This document shows, piece by piece, positions 17,401 to 26,577 of a stretch of 64,000 nucleotides of DNA. Within the stretch, counting starts at the first letter, position 1; each line of letters starts with the position of its first letter. The notes beneath the pieces are model-generated. The model did no database searches, was not told the DNA's origin, and was given only the letters and a program-made list of their open reading frames with translations. Source of the DNA: Larkinella knui (GTDB lineage: Bacteria; Bacteroidota; Bacteroidia; Cytophagales; Spirosomataceae); NCBI RefSeq assembly GCF_003858645.1, contig NZ_RQJP01000002.1, positions 868,001 to 932,000 of the forward strand, given 5' to 3'. Made by a program: the position numbers and the translations under genes.

Positions 17401-17471
17401 AAAAGGGGAGTTAAACAGAAATTTCTCCGCTTAACTCCCCTTTTTCTCCGCTCAACTCCGCGAAACAACTC
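17401..17471. repeat. palindromic repeat, family A copy 2 (between convergent genes)
   Basis: AAAAGGGGAGTTAA (17401-17414) mirrors TTAACTCCCCTTTT (17431-17444). The right part through 17471 is almost identical to 6228-6267, differing mainly by one C insertion and one T/C change. Degenerate left-arm sequence with several GCAGAG units extends back into the DUF5690 gene end. It sits between the DUF5690 gene and pyk and probably terminates transcription from both. Confidence 0.65.
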
Positions 17472-17474
17472 TTT

Positions 17475-18914
17475 TTACTCTACCACACTCAACTTCACCG
17501 TATTCGTTTTCAGGTTTTCCATCAGCGGCATACTGAGCGTATTGATGAAGATATCCCCCGACTCGAGCACACCCCGTTTCACCAGCAGGTCCTTGATTTC
17601 AGAAACCGTCTGATCCACCGTGTTCTCCGGATTGGGCTCATACGGCATCACCTGAACACCCCAGTACAAGGCCAGTGCGTTCATCATCGTTTTGTTGGCC
17701 GTAAAAACGTACAAACCGGCTTTCGGGCGGTGGTGCGATAACCGGAAGGCGGTGTAGCCTGAGGTTGTAATTCCGATGATTGCTTTCGCTTTGGTGTCAC
17801 GCGCCAACCGGCACGCACTCATCACGACGTTGTCGTTCAGCACATTTTTACCCGGCTGTTCGTTAACGTAAGCGTGATAGCGGTAGTAAATTTTATCGCT
17901 CAGCTCTTCAACTTTCAGGATGGTATTCGTCATATTTTCGACGGCCAGAATCGGGTATTTTCCCGATGCGGTTTCGGCACTCAGCATCACGGCATCGGCA
18001 CCGTCCAACACGGAGTTGGCAATGTCGTTGACTTCAGCGCGCGTCGGGCGGGGTGCATCGATCATACTTTCGAGCATCTGGGTGGCCACAATAACCGGTT
18101 TGGCGGCTTTGTTCGACTTCTCAACGATCATTTTCTGAATCATCGGAACGTCTTCGGCGGGCAGTTCAACGCCCAGGTCACCACGGGCTACCATGACGCC
18201 GTCGGTGGCGGCAATAATTTCGTCGATGTTCAGAATCGCTTCCGGTTTTTCGAGTTTGGCGATTACGCGGCATACTTTGCCCCGCGCCCGGATGTATTCT
18301 TTTATTTCCAGAATCTCGGATGCCTGCCGCACAAACGACAGCGCAATCCAGTCGACTTCGTGTTCCAGACCAAAATCCAGATCTTCGAAATCTTTTTCGG
18401 TTACCGAAGGCATCGAAACCTTCGTATTCGGCAGGTTTACCCCTTTTTTCGATTTCAACGGACCGCCATACACCACTTCCGTAATTACGTCGGTGCCATC
18501 CGTTCCGATTACTTTTACCTCCAGTTTGCCATCATCCAGCAGGATGCGCTCGCCGTTCCGAACGTCGCGAAACATGCCTTTGTAGGGCGTACTGACGCGT
18601 TCAGCGGTTCCAATGATATCATCGTTGGTAAATACCAGCTTATTACCTGGAAAAATCATGACCCCATTTTCATCCTCGACTTTACCAATGCGGATCTTGG
18701 GACCTTGCAAATCCTGCAGGATGGCGAGGTTCAGACCATATTCAGCGTTGATTTCCCGGATGCTTTTGATGCGGGCTAAATGATCTTCGTGTGAGCCGTG
18801 AGAAAAATTCAGCCGGAAAACATTTACACCGGCGCGGGCCAAAGCCAGCAGTTTCTCTTTGGTGTCGGACGCCGGACCGACCGTGGCAACAATCTTGGTT
18901 TTTTTCAATGACAT
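17475..18914 (-). CDS. pyk: pyruvate kinase
   Basis: The 479-residue enzyme converts phosphoenolpyruvate and ADP to pyruvate and ATP in glycolysis. It starts KKTKIVATVGPAS and has NFSHGSHEDH, the metal/PEP site region GVMVARGDLGVELP with the preceding VIAKLEKPEAI, and DAVMLSAETASGKYP. The C-terminal regulatory-type domain starts at about residue 345. Length and motif order match the family. It is monocistronic or starts a unit with the trehalase gene 155 bp downstream. Confidence 0.97.
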   Translation of the reverse strand: MSLKKTKIVATVGPASDTKEKLLALARAGVNVFRLNFSHGSHEDHLARIKSIREINAEYGLNLAILQDLQGPKIRIGKVEDENGVMIFPGNKLVFTNDDIIGTAERVSTPYKGMFRDVRNGERILLDDGKLEVKVIGTDGTDVITEVVYGGPLKSKKGVNLPNTKVSMPSVTEKDFEDLDFGLEHEVDWIALSFVRQASEILEIKEYIRARGKVCRVIAKLEKPEAILNIDEIIAATDGVMVARGDLGVELPAEDVPMIQKMIVEKSNKAAKPVIVATQMLESMIDAPRPTRAEVNDIANSVLDGADAVMLSAETASGKYPILAVENMTNTILKVEELSDKIYYRYHAYVNEQPGKNVLNDNVVMSACRLARDTKAKAIIGITTSGYTAFRLSHHRPKAGLYVFTANKTMMNALALYWGVQVMPYEPNPENTVDQTVSEIKDLLVKRGVLESGDIFINTLSMPLMENLKTNTVKLSVVE

Positions 18915-19069
18915 AGAATTTGACAGAAGTCAGTAGACCAAACAGGTGCAAAATAAGCAACCCTTTCCGACAATCCAGCAAATTTTGTGTAAAGGTTGTG
19001 TAATGACTGCGAAAAAATAACTTTTCCGCCGATCACTGCGGTTTCTAAAATGAATAAACCGCTGCCGTT

Positions 19070-20584
19070 TCAGCTCTTTTCATGCATCAGTTGCAGATAA
19101 ACGCCGTTGGTCCAGCCAAAACCGTCCTGATTGGGATAAGCGCCCCCACCCGTAGTAATGGTGTCGTCCACGACGTTGTATTTCTCCATCATTTTGCCCG
19201 TTGCCCGAAAAACCCGGTCGTTCAGAGCCAGCCAGCGGTCACGGCCCCCGGCGGCTGTTTCCGTAAAACCGTAGTTCATAAGTCCTTTATAAACAATCCA
19301 TTGCAACGGTGCCCATCCATTGGGCGAATCCCACTGCTGTTCGGAACGAATGAGGGTCGTCACCCAGCCGCCGGGTTGCAAAAAATCCGCCCGCAACCGG
19401 TCATGGACGCATTGGGCCTGCCGGGGTGTGGCGAGTCCAAAAAACAGCGGAAACGCAGCCGCCAGCGTCTGGGACGTTGTCTGCCGGTGCGTTACCAGAT
19501 CGTAATCAAAATAAAATTCCCGGTTTTCATCCCAGAACGTCTGTTCAATGGCCTTTTTCCGGGATTCGGCCCACTGCTCAAAACGCTGCGACTCAGGCAA
19601 GTTACCATTCTGCTTGTAGGCGTCCCGCAACGTCGTTTCGAGTGAATACAGCACACAATTCAGATCAACCGGTAGAATAGTCGCCGTGCTGGTGGTCTCC
19701 ATCGATTGTCCGTCGCTAAACCACCGGCTGCTGAAATCCCAGCCCGATTCGCAAGCCGCCCGCAGGTGTTCGTAGAGGGTTTTTGATTCAATCCCGACGG
19801 CGTTGGCCGCTTCGGTCAGCTCCACCTCTTTAACGTAGGCTTCGGGCCGGGGGCGTGGCGTTGGATCAAAATATCGGTTGAGCACCAAACCGCCTTCCAG
19901 ATGCACCAGATGCTCCACCAGTTCGGCGGTATCGTCCCGGCCTTTCATCCAGAAGGTATATTCCTGTTGCAGTTGGGGCAAATACCGCGTCAGAACGTCA
20001 GGACCGTCGAGTTCGGCCAGCAACTGCACCATCAACGCAAAAACCGGTGGCTGTGAGCGGGTGAGAAAATAGGTGCGGTTTCCGTTGGGCACAAAACCGT
20101 ACGTGTCAATCAGATACGCAAAGTTGTTAACCATATTCCGAATCAGATTGATCCGGCCCGACTGTTTTAACCCCAGTAACGTAAAATAGCTGTCCCAATA
20201 AAAAATCTCCCGGAAACGACCGCCCGGCACCACATACGGATAGGGCAGCGGCAGGCGCGAACTGCCTTCGACCGGCAAATCCGGAGCCCGCGTGAGCACA
20301 TCCCAAAGCGCTTCAATGTGATCGGTGGTGGTCATCGTTGCGTCGCTGGTGAACGCCGAGGTGGGCGTATCGGGCAGCGTAAAATGCTGGTTGACAAACG
20401 CTTTCAGGTAGAAATCCGGTTTGTTTTTTTGCGCTTCATACAACGCCAGAATGGCTTCAGGTGCCATCAGCGGCACACAATCGACAAACGTTTTCGAATC
20501 CGGAAAATCCCGGCTCAATTGGACATCGAGAAAAAAATCGCCGAATAATTCATCCGGGGCCTTCGGGTATGGTTGTGGGGTCAT
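19070..20584 (-). CDS. treF: trehalase (GH37), cytoplasmic type
   Basis: The 504-residue enzyme hydrolyses trehalose to two glucoses. Both GH37 signatures are visible: PGGRFREIFYWDSYF near residue 120, and QWDSPNGWAPLQ near residue 420, followed by GFGWTNGVYLQLM at the end. There is no signal peptide with the chosen ATG at 20584, so a cytoplasmic TreF-like role is likely. The longer alternative from 20674 would translate the repeat sequence upstream and is rejected. It is divergent from the TreS-maltokinase gene, which makes degradation. Confidence 0.93.
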   Translation of the reverse strand: MTPQPYPKAPDELFGDFFLDVQLSRDFPDSKTFVDCVPLMAPEAILALYEAQKNKPDFYLKAFVNQHFTLPDTPTSAFTSDATMTTTDHIEALWDVLTRAPDLPVEGSSRLPLPYPYVVPGGRFREIFYWDSYFTLLGLKQSGRINLIRNMVNNFAYLIDTYGFVPNGNRTYFLTRSQPPVFALMVQLLAELDGPDVLTRYLPQLQQEYTFWMKGRDDTAELVEHLVHLEGGLVLNRYFDPTPRPRPEAYVKEVELTEAANAVGIESKTLYEHLRAACESGWDFSSRWFSDGQSMETTSTATILPVDLNCVLYSLETTLRDAYKQNGNLPESQRFEQWAESRKKAIEQTFWDENREFYFDYDLVTHRQTTSQTLAAAFPLFFGLATPRQAQCVHDRLRADFLQPGGWVTTLIRSEQQWDSPNGWAPLQWIVYKGLMNYGFTETAAGGRDRWLALNDRVFRATGKMMEKYNVVDDTITTGGGAYPNQDGFGWTNGVYLQLMHEKS

Positions 20585-20603
20585 TTTCGTTTTTTTTGAT
20601 AGA

Positions 20604-20676
20604 GACGCGATTAATCGCGTCTGTACGATTCCAATAGCGTTTGTACGATTCAAAATCGCGTCTGTACGATTCAATT
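20604..20676. repeat. palindrome plus three direct repeats in trehalase leader / divergent promoter
   Basis: GACGCGATTAATCGCGTC (20604-20621) is a perfect 18-bp palindrome 20 bp upstream of the trehalase start. The 15-mer GCGT(C/T)TGTACGATTC then occurs three times (starting about 20617, 20637 and 20658). It may be a dispersed repeat or an operator in the divergent trehalase/TreS region. Confidence 0.6.
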
Positions 20677-20781
20677 ACCGCAGGAGGGCTAAAATAAGCG
20701 GTTTCCTAAACATCTCGCTCGCGAAGAGGTTAGAATTATAATACCTACAGAGATTTAAACGGAAATTTTGACGCGGGAAAT

Positions 20782-23700
20782 ATGGCGACTAACAAAGCAG
20801 TCTTAGACGACAAACTCCACTGGTACAAAGATGCCATCATCTACGAATTACATATAAAAGCCTTTCGCGACAGCAGTGGCGACGGCATCGGCGATTTTCA
20901 GGGACTCCTCGAAAAGCTGGATTATTTGCAGGACCTGGGCGTTACGGCCATTTGGGTGCTGCCCTTTTACCCGTCTCCGCTGCGCGACGATGGCTATGAT
21001 ATTGCCGATTATTACAGCATCAATCCGTCTTACGGCAACGTCGAGCAGTTCCAGCAATTTCTGCAGGAAGCGCACAACCGGAATCTGAAAGTGATTACCG
21101 AACTGGTCATCAACCACACCTCCGATCAGCATCCCTGGTTTCAGCGCGCCCGAAAAGCCCCCAAAGGATCGCCGGAGCGCGAATATTACGTCTGGACCGA
21201 CGACCCCAACCAATACAAGGACGTCCGGATTATTTTCCAGGATTTTGAAGCGTCCAACTGGACCTGGGACCCGGTGGCGCAACAATATTACTGGCACCGG
21301 TTTTTCTACCACCAACCCGACCTGAACTACGACAATCCGCTGGTGCAGGAAGAAGTCATCAAGATTCTCGATTACTGGTGTGAGATGGGTGTCGATGGGT
21401 TTCGACTCGATGCCGTTCCGTATCTCTTCGAACGTGAGGGCACCAACGGCGAAAATTTGCCGGAAACGCACGATTATTTGAAAAAACTGCGGAAACACGT
21501 TGACGAAAAGTATCCGGGAACCATCTTTCTGGCCGAAGCAAACATGTGGCCCGAGGATTCGGCTTCGTATTTCGGCGACGGCGACGAGTGCCACATGAAT
21601 TACCACTTTCCGGTGATGCCGCGGATGTTCATGGCCGTTCAGATGGAAGACCGGTATCCGATTACCGACATCTTCGACCAGACCCCCGACATCCCCGAAA
21701 CCTGCCAGTGGGCCATTTTCCTGCGGAACCACGACGAGCTGACGCTTGAAATGGTGACCGACGACGAGCGGGATTACATGTACAAGATGTACGCCAAAAA
21801 TCCGAAAGCCCGTATCAACCTGGGCATCCGGCACCGGCTGGCTCCGCTCATGGACAACGACCGGCGCAAGATCGAACTCCTCAACAGCTTGCTCTTTTCG
21901 CTGGCCGGAACACCGGTATTGTATTACGGCGACGAAATCGGGATGGGCGATAACGTGTACCTCGGCGACCGCGACGGCGTTCGGACCCCGATGCAATGGT
22001 CGCCCGACCGGAACGCCGGTTTTTCGGTCACCAATCCGCAAAAACTATATCTGCCGGTTATTCTCGATCCGGCTTACCACTACGAAGCGGTCAATGTGGA
22101 AACGCAATGGCAAAATACGTCGTCGCTGCTGTGGTTCACGAAGCGGATGATCAACATGCGGAAACGGCACAAGGCGTTTGGGCGCGGCAATCTGAAGTTT
22201 CTGAATGTCGAAAATCCGAAAGTTCTGGCTTTCACCCGCAGCTATGAGGACGAGACGTTGCTGATTGTTGTTAACCTATCCAAATATTCGCAGCCAACCG
22301 AAATCGATCTGATCGATTACAAAGGCTACCGGCCCGTGGAGGTGTTCAGCAAAAACCGGTTCCCGGTCATCCAGGAAGATGGCACGTATCCGTTTACACT
22401 GGCACCCTATGATTATCAATGGTTTACCCTGCAAAAAGTACACCCGGATATTGATCTGGAAAGCACGCTTCCGCTCCTGACCTTGTCGAAATGGGAAGAT
22501 CTGACGTCTAGCCGAGCCCGAACCCGGCTCGAAAACGACATTCTGCCCGGCTACGTATCGAAAGCCAACTGGTTCATCGGTAAAGGACGGGTGATCGACA
22601 GTTTTGCCATTGCCGATCAGGCCCTCGTCGATCTGGATGATAAAAAAGGCACGCTGCTATTGATTGAGGTGAGCTACGAACAGGGTCTGCCGGAATTGTA
22701 TCAGATACCGGTCACCTTTGTGAAGGGCGACCGGGCCAGCCAGATCACCACGAGTTGTCCGCAGGCGGTTTTGGCGCAGATGAAGCTCGGCGATGAAGAT
22801 GGGCTGCTCTGTGATGCTCTATTTACCGGACGCTTGCAACAGTTGCTTTTTGCCAAGCTGGCAGCCAAACAGTCCATTCCAGCCCAGAAAGGAAAGCTGA
22901 TTTTTACGGCAAAAGACGCCCTGAAAAACTACGGGCCGGAGTCGGGCGAGATCAAATCCCGAATGCATACGGCGGAGCGGGATTATACCGCCATCAATTA
23001 CGACAACCGCTTTTTCCTGAAAATGTACCGGAAAGTGGACTGGAATCTGAATTCAGATGTGGAAATTACCCGCTTCCTGAACGAAGAAGCCAAATTTGAA
23101 TCCGTTCCCACGTTCCTCGGCACCATCGAATGGCAGTCTGAAAAAGGCACCGTTGCACTGGGGATGGTGGAAGAGATGATTGAGAACCACGGCAATGGGC
23201 ACAGCTTTATGCTGGAACGGATCAACAATTACATCGAGCGGATTCTGGCCCGGAACAAAGAAACGCTGGCGGCTATCGGTCGTCAGGGAACCTGGATGGA
23301 TCCGCTGGGATTTGATGAATTGTCGGACGAGAGCCGGGAGCTGCTGGGCGGATCGGCGTCGGAAGAGGCCCGGTTATTTGGCGTCCGAACCGGCCAGTTG
23401 CATCTGGCGCTGGCGAACACAACCAACAAGGATTTTGCCCCCGAAGCCTTCTCGCTGCACTACCAGCGGTCGCTGTTTTCCGGTATGCAGTCGCTGGTGC
23501 GGGAAAGTTACCAGAATCTGACCAAAAAAGTGAAGAGTCTTCCCGCAGGCAACCAGCAGGCCGTGGAAGCTATCCTGACGAAAAAGCAAGCGGTATTGAC
23601 GGCGATGAAGCGGATTTATGCCCATAAAATTGACGCCTTAAAAATCCGCATTCACGGCAATTATCACCTGGGCCAGATTCTGCTGACGGGCAAAGATGTT

Positions 23701-24093
23701 GCGATTCAGGACTTTGGCGGCAATCCGATCCAGAGTTTCAGCACCCGGCGCATCAAGCGATCACCTTTGCGGGATGTGGCGGCCATGATCCGGTCGTTTT
23801 ATTACGTCGCGTACGAAGGCTTTCTGTCGACCAACCAGGTTCCCAAAGAAGACGTCGAGAGCCTGCTTCCTTTTGCCGATCTATGGGCCTATCAGATCAG
23901 CGAAATCTTCCTGAAAGCCTATTTCGATACGGTACAGGCTAGTGAGTTTTTTCCGAAAAATAAGGCCGATCTTCAGATTTTACTGGAGGTTTATTTGCTG
24001 GAAAGAGGCATTTTTGATCTCAATTATGAAGTCGATCATAATCCGGATCGGGTACTGGCTCCCCTTCAGCTTATTAAATCGATTATCGATTAA
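20782..24093 (+). CDS. treS: trehalose synthase fused to maltokinase-like domain (TreS-Mak)
   Basis: The 1103-residue cytoplasmic protein has an N-terminal GH13 trehalose synthase (about 10-555) that interconverts maltose and trehalose. The catalytic residues are visible: D210 in GFRLDAVPY, E252 in FLAEANMW and D318 in RNHDELTLE. The C-terminal half (about 580-1100) resembles maltose 1-kinase (Pep2/Mak), which feeds maltose 1-phosphate to GlgE. In that half the usual catalytic HGD motif reads H958-G-N960, and the usual DFEGEP reads DFGGNP from D977. The kinase may therefore be altered or inactive. RRIKRSPLRDVAAMIRSFYY matches the family end. A strong hairpin follows the stop. Confidence 0.93.
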   Translation: MATNKAVLDDKLHWYKDAIIYELHIKAFRDSSGDGIGDFQGLLEKLDYLQDLGVTAIWVLPFYPSPLRDDGYDIADYYSINPSYGNVEQFQQFLQEAHNRNLKVITELVINHTSDQHPWFQRARKAPKGSPEREYYVWTDDPNQYKDVRIIFQDFEASNWTWDPVAQQYYWHRFFYHQPDLNYDNPLVQEEVIKILDYWCEMGVDGFRLDAVPYLFEREGTNGENLPETHDYLKKLRKHVDEKYPGTIFLAEANMWPEDSASYFGDGDECHMNYHFPVMPRMFMAVQMEDRYPITDIFDQTPDIPETCQWAIFLRNHDELTLEMVTDDERDYMYKMYAKNPKARINLGIRHRLAPLMDNDRRKIELLNSLLFSLAGTPVLYYGDEIGMGDNVYLGDRDGVRTPMQWSPDRNAGFSVTNPQKLYLPVILDPAYHYEAVNVETQWQNTSSLLWFTKRMINMRKRHKAFGRGNLKFLNVENPKVLAFTRSYEDETLLIVVNLSKYSQPTEIDLIDYKGYRPVEVFSKNRFPVIQEDGTYPFTLAPYDYQWFTLQKVHPDIDLESTLPLLTLSKWEDLTSSRARTRLENDILPGYVSKANWFIGKGRVIDSFAIADQALVDLDDKKGTLLLIEVSYEQGLPELYQIPVTFVKGDRASQITTSCPQAVLAQMKLGDEDGLLCDALFTGRLQQLLFAKLAAKQSIPAQKGKLIFTAKDALKNYGPESGEIKSRMHTAERDYTAINYDNRFFLKMYRKVDWNLNSDVEITRFLNEEAKFESVPTFLGTIEWQSEKGTVALGMVEEMIENHGNGHSFMLERINNYIERILARNKETLAAIGRQGTWMDPLGFDELSDESRELLGGSASEEARLFGVRTGQLHLALANTTNKDFAPEAFSLHYQRSLFSGMQSLVRESYQNLTKKVKSLPAGNQQAVEAILTKKQAVLTAMKRIYAHKIDALKIRIHGNYHLGQILLTGKDVAIQDFGGNPIQSFSTRRIKRSPLRDVAAMIRSFYYVAYEGFLSTNQVPKEDVESLLPFADLWAYQISEIFLKAYFDTVQASEFFPKNKADLQILLEVYLLERGIFDLNYEVDHNPDRVLAPLQLIKSIID

Positions 24094-24102
24094 GCTTCAT
24101 CC

Positions 24103-24156
24103 GTATGGTATACAGTTATAGGGTCTAACGGAACCATAAATAACTGTATACCATAC
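24103..24156 (+). terminator. terminator-like hairpin after treS
   Basis: The arm at 24103-24119 is complementary to 24140-24156 over 17 bp around a 20-nt loop. It lies 10 bp after the TreS-Mak stop. The following sequence is only moderately T-rich, so it may be a terminator or a 3' stabilising structure. Confidence 0.6.
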
Positions 24157-24292
24157 CATTAACTACATACCTTTTTAGCGTTCAGATCTTTATTTACCGG
24201 ATTAGATTTTTTCTAATCTCCTTTTTTTCGAACCATTCCGCGCCAAATGGTCTTATTTAATTACGCAACGTGATTAGTATAAACCATTCGTT

Positions 24293-26494
24293 ATGAAGAA
24301 CAATAGACTTATCATTGTGTCGTATCGCCTGCCCTTTTCATTCGATTCGGCCAATGGCAGTACAACCGTAAAAGCTTCTTCCGGAGGACTGGTAACGGCC
24401 ATGAAATCACTGGATTTCAGGGAGTCTGCTGAAAAACCGGTTTGGGTAGGCTGTGCCGATTTTTCCCGGCGAACCTGGGAGAAATACAAGCATTTGCTGA
24501 ATGATGATTTCGAGTACATCCCGGTTTTTTTAGACCGGAAAATTCAGCAGGATTTTTACAACGGTTTTTCCAATTCCGTACTCTGGCCGCTTTTCCACTA
24601 CTTTACCACGTATGTCGATTATCAGGAAAAGGATTTTGTGGCCTACCAGAAAGCCAATGAAGCCGTCAGCGAAACCGTTTCACAGCTGCTGAAACCGAAG
24701 GATATCGTCTGGGTGCACGATTATCATTTCATGGGATTGCCCAAGCTGATTCGGGAAAAACAGCCGGATGCAACGATTGGTTTTTTCCTGCATATTCCCT
24801 TTCCTTCCTACGAAATCATCCGGATCCTGCCCCAAAAATGCAAAGACTATCTGCTAACCGGCTTATTGGGGGCCGATCTGATCGGTTTTCATACCAACGA
24901 TTACAATATTCACTTTTTACAGTCCGTCCAGATCAATCTGGGCGTCCAGCATAAAATCTGGAAAATCAATTACCACGACCGGCTCATTCAATCGGATTCC
25001 TTCCCGGTCGGCATCAACTATTCGCTCTATCACGACGCCTACGACCATCCGGATGTCGTTGAGGAGCGGGCGGCTTTGAAGAGTGCCTACAACGGCAATA
25101 AAATTATTTTTTCCGTCGACCGGCTCGACTATACCAAAGGAGTCATGCAGCGGCTCGACGCGCTGGAAGCATTTTTCCGGAAATACCCCGAATGGACCGA
25201 AAAACTGACGTTTATTCTGGTGGTGGTACCCTCCCGCGATGAAATCCAGAAATACGGCGAGCGGAAGCAGATGATCGAGCAGGCCGTCGGGCGAATCAAC
25301 GGCAAATACGGCACCCTGATCTGGCGCCCCATCGTCTACCGGTATGGCTCTGTTTCGTTTCCGCAGCTGGTGGCGCTTTATACCGCCTGCGACGTGGCAC
25401 TGATCACGCCCATCCGCGACGGCATGAATCTGGTGGCCAAAGAATTTGTTGCCTCCCGCAAAGATCACCAGGGTGTGCTGATTCTGAGCGAAATGACCGG
25501 CGCGGCCAATGAAATGAGTACCGCCCTGCACATCAACCCGTTTGATGAAAACGAAGTTGCCGATAAAATGCGGCTGGCGCTCGAGATGGAACCGGAGGAA
25601 CAGGCCCGGCGGATTGCCATCATGCAACGGCGGCTGCGGGAATATGATGTAAAAAAATGGGCCACCAGTTTTGTCGAATCCCTACTCACGATGCGAAACA
25701 CCCAACAAATCGAACCAACGCCTTTGTTAAAATCAGAGACCAACTTCTCGCTTCAGGAACGCTACGCACAGGCCCGCTCAAGGCTCCTGCTGCTCGACTA
25801 CGACGGCACGCTGGTCAATTACAAGAGCAAACCGGAACAGGCGGCTCCCCCCATCGAAGTCATTAACGTGCTGGGGCGGCTGGCCAGTCGCCGGGAGAAT
25901 TACGTGGTTATCATCAGCGGCCGCGACCAGCAGACGCTCGATGAATGGCTGGGTTTTCTGCCCATCGACATGGTGGCCGAACACGGCTCCTACATCAAAC
26001 AACAGGGCCTGTGGCGACGGGATATTCTGGACGACGGTTCGTGGAAAACCATCGTCAGTCCGCTTCTGATCGACTTTGTCACCCGCTGCCCCGGCTCGTT
26101 TGTCGAAGAAAAAAGCCATTCCCTGGCCTGGCATTACCGCAGTGCCGAATCCGAAACCGGTTTTGTACGGTCCCGCGAGCTGATCAACACCCTCGAAAAT
26201 CTGCTGCCGTATCAGCTACGGGTAATCGATGGCAACTGTGTGGTCGAAATTAAAAGTACGGAAACCGATAAAGGCAAGGTTGCCAAGCAGTTGTCGCTGG
26301 CCCGCCCGTACGATTTTGTGCTGGCGATTGGCGACGACCGAACCGATGAAGACATGTTTTCGGCTCTTAAACTCGAAAACCAGTATACCATTAAAGTGGG
26401 TCCCGGCACAACCAATGCCGCTTACCGCATTGAAAGTGTTGGGGAAGTACTCGCTTTGCTAAAAGATTTTTCGTCGGAAACTGTAACGCTGTAG
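24293..26494 (+). CDS. otsA: bifunctional trehalose-6-phosphate synthase/phosphatase (OtsA-OtsB fusion)
   Basis: The 733-residue enzyme makes trehalose from UDP-glucose and glucose-6-phosphate and then removes the phosphate. The N-terminal GT20 domain (about 1-465) shows VSYRLPFSF, WVHDYHFMGLP, FFLHIPFPSYEI, SVDRLDYTKGVMQRL and TPIRDGMNLVAKEF. The C-terminal HAD phosphatase (about 495-725) shows motif I LLLLDYDGTLV and the acidic motif AIGDDRTDEDMF. Both halves appear catalytically complete. It lies directly after treS on the same strand but behind a hairpin and a 200-bp gap, so it probably has its own promoter. Confidence 0.95.
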   Translation: MKNNRLIIVSYRLPFSFDSANGSTTVKASSGGLVTAMKSLDFRESAEKPVWVGCADFSRRTWEKYKHLLNDDFEYIPVFLDRKIQQDFYNGFSNSVLWPLFHYFTTYVDYQEKDFVAYQKANEAVSETVSQLLKPKDIVWVHDYHFMGLPKLIREKQPDATIGFFLHIPFPSYEIIRILPQKCKDYLLTGLLGADLIGFHTNDYNIHFLQSVQINLGVQHKIWKINYHDRLIQSDSFPVGINYSLYHDAYDHPDVVEERAALKSAYNGNKIIFSVDRLDYTKGVMQRLDALEAFFRKYPEWTEKLTFILVVVPSRDEIQKYGERKQMIEQAVGRINGKYGTLIWRPIVYRYGSVSFPQLVALYTACDVALITPIRDGMNLVAKEFVASRKDHQGVLILSEMTGAANEMSTALHINPFDENEVADKMRLALEMEPEEQARRIAIMQRRLREYDVKKWATSFVESLLTMRNTQQIEPTPLLKSETNFSLQERYAQARSRLLLLDYDGTLVNYKSKPEQAAPPIEVINVLGRLASRRENYVVIISGRDQQTLDEWLGFLPIDMVAEHGSYIKQQGLWRRDILDDGSWKTIVSPLLIDFVTRCPGSFVEEKSHSLAWHYRSAESETGFVRSRELINTLENLLPYQLRVIDGNCVVEIKSTETDKGKVAKQLSLARPYDFVLAIGDDRTDEDMFSALKLENQYTIKVGPGTTNAAYRIESVGEVLALLKDFSSETVTL

Positions 26495-26540
26495 GACTGT
26501 AGTGGGTGCAAAAAAAAGGCGGTAAAATACCAAATTTTCG

Positions 26541-26547
26541 TACTTTG
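26541..26547 (+). promoter_or_regulatory. putative -7 box (TACTTTG) upstream of GntP permease
   Basis: TACTTTG resembles TAnnTTTG and lies 31 bp upstream of the ATG at 26578. Its position makes the upstream GTG at 26506 an unlikely start. Confidence 0.38.
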
Positions 26548-26577
26548 GTGCCTTCTTACGCCAAGCAAACCCACCCC

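Noticed and set aside
20584-20674. Longer N-terminus for trehalase starting at 20674
   Set aside because: It would translate the palindrome and direct repeats (NRTDAILNRTNAIG) and adds nothing of the GH37 fold.
26506-26577. GTG-started extension of the GntP permease
   Set aside because: A TACTTTG promoter box lies inside it and the extra residues are low-complexity and basic.
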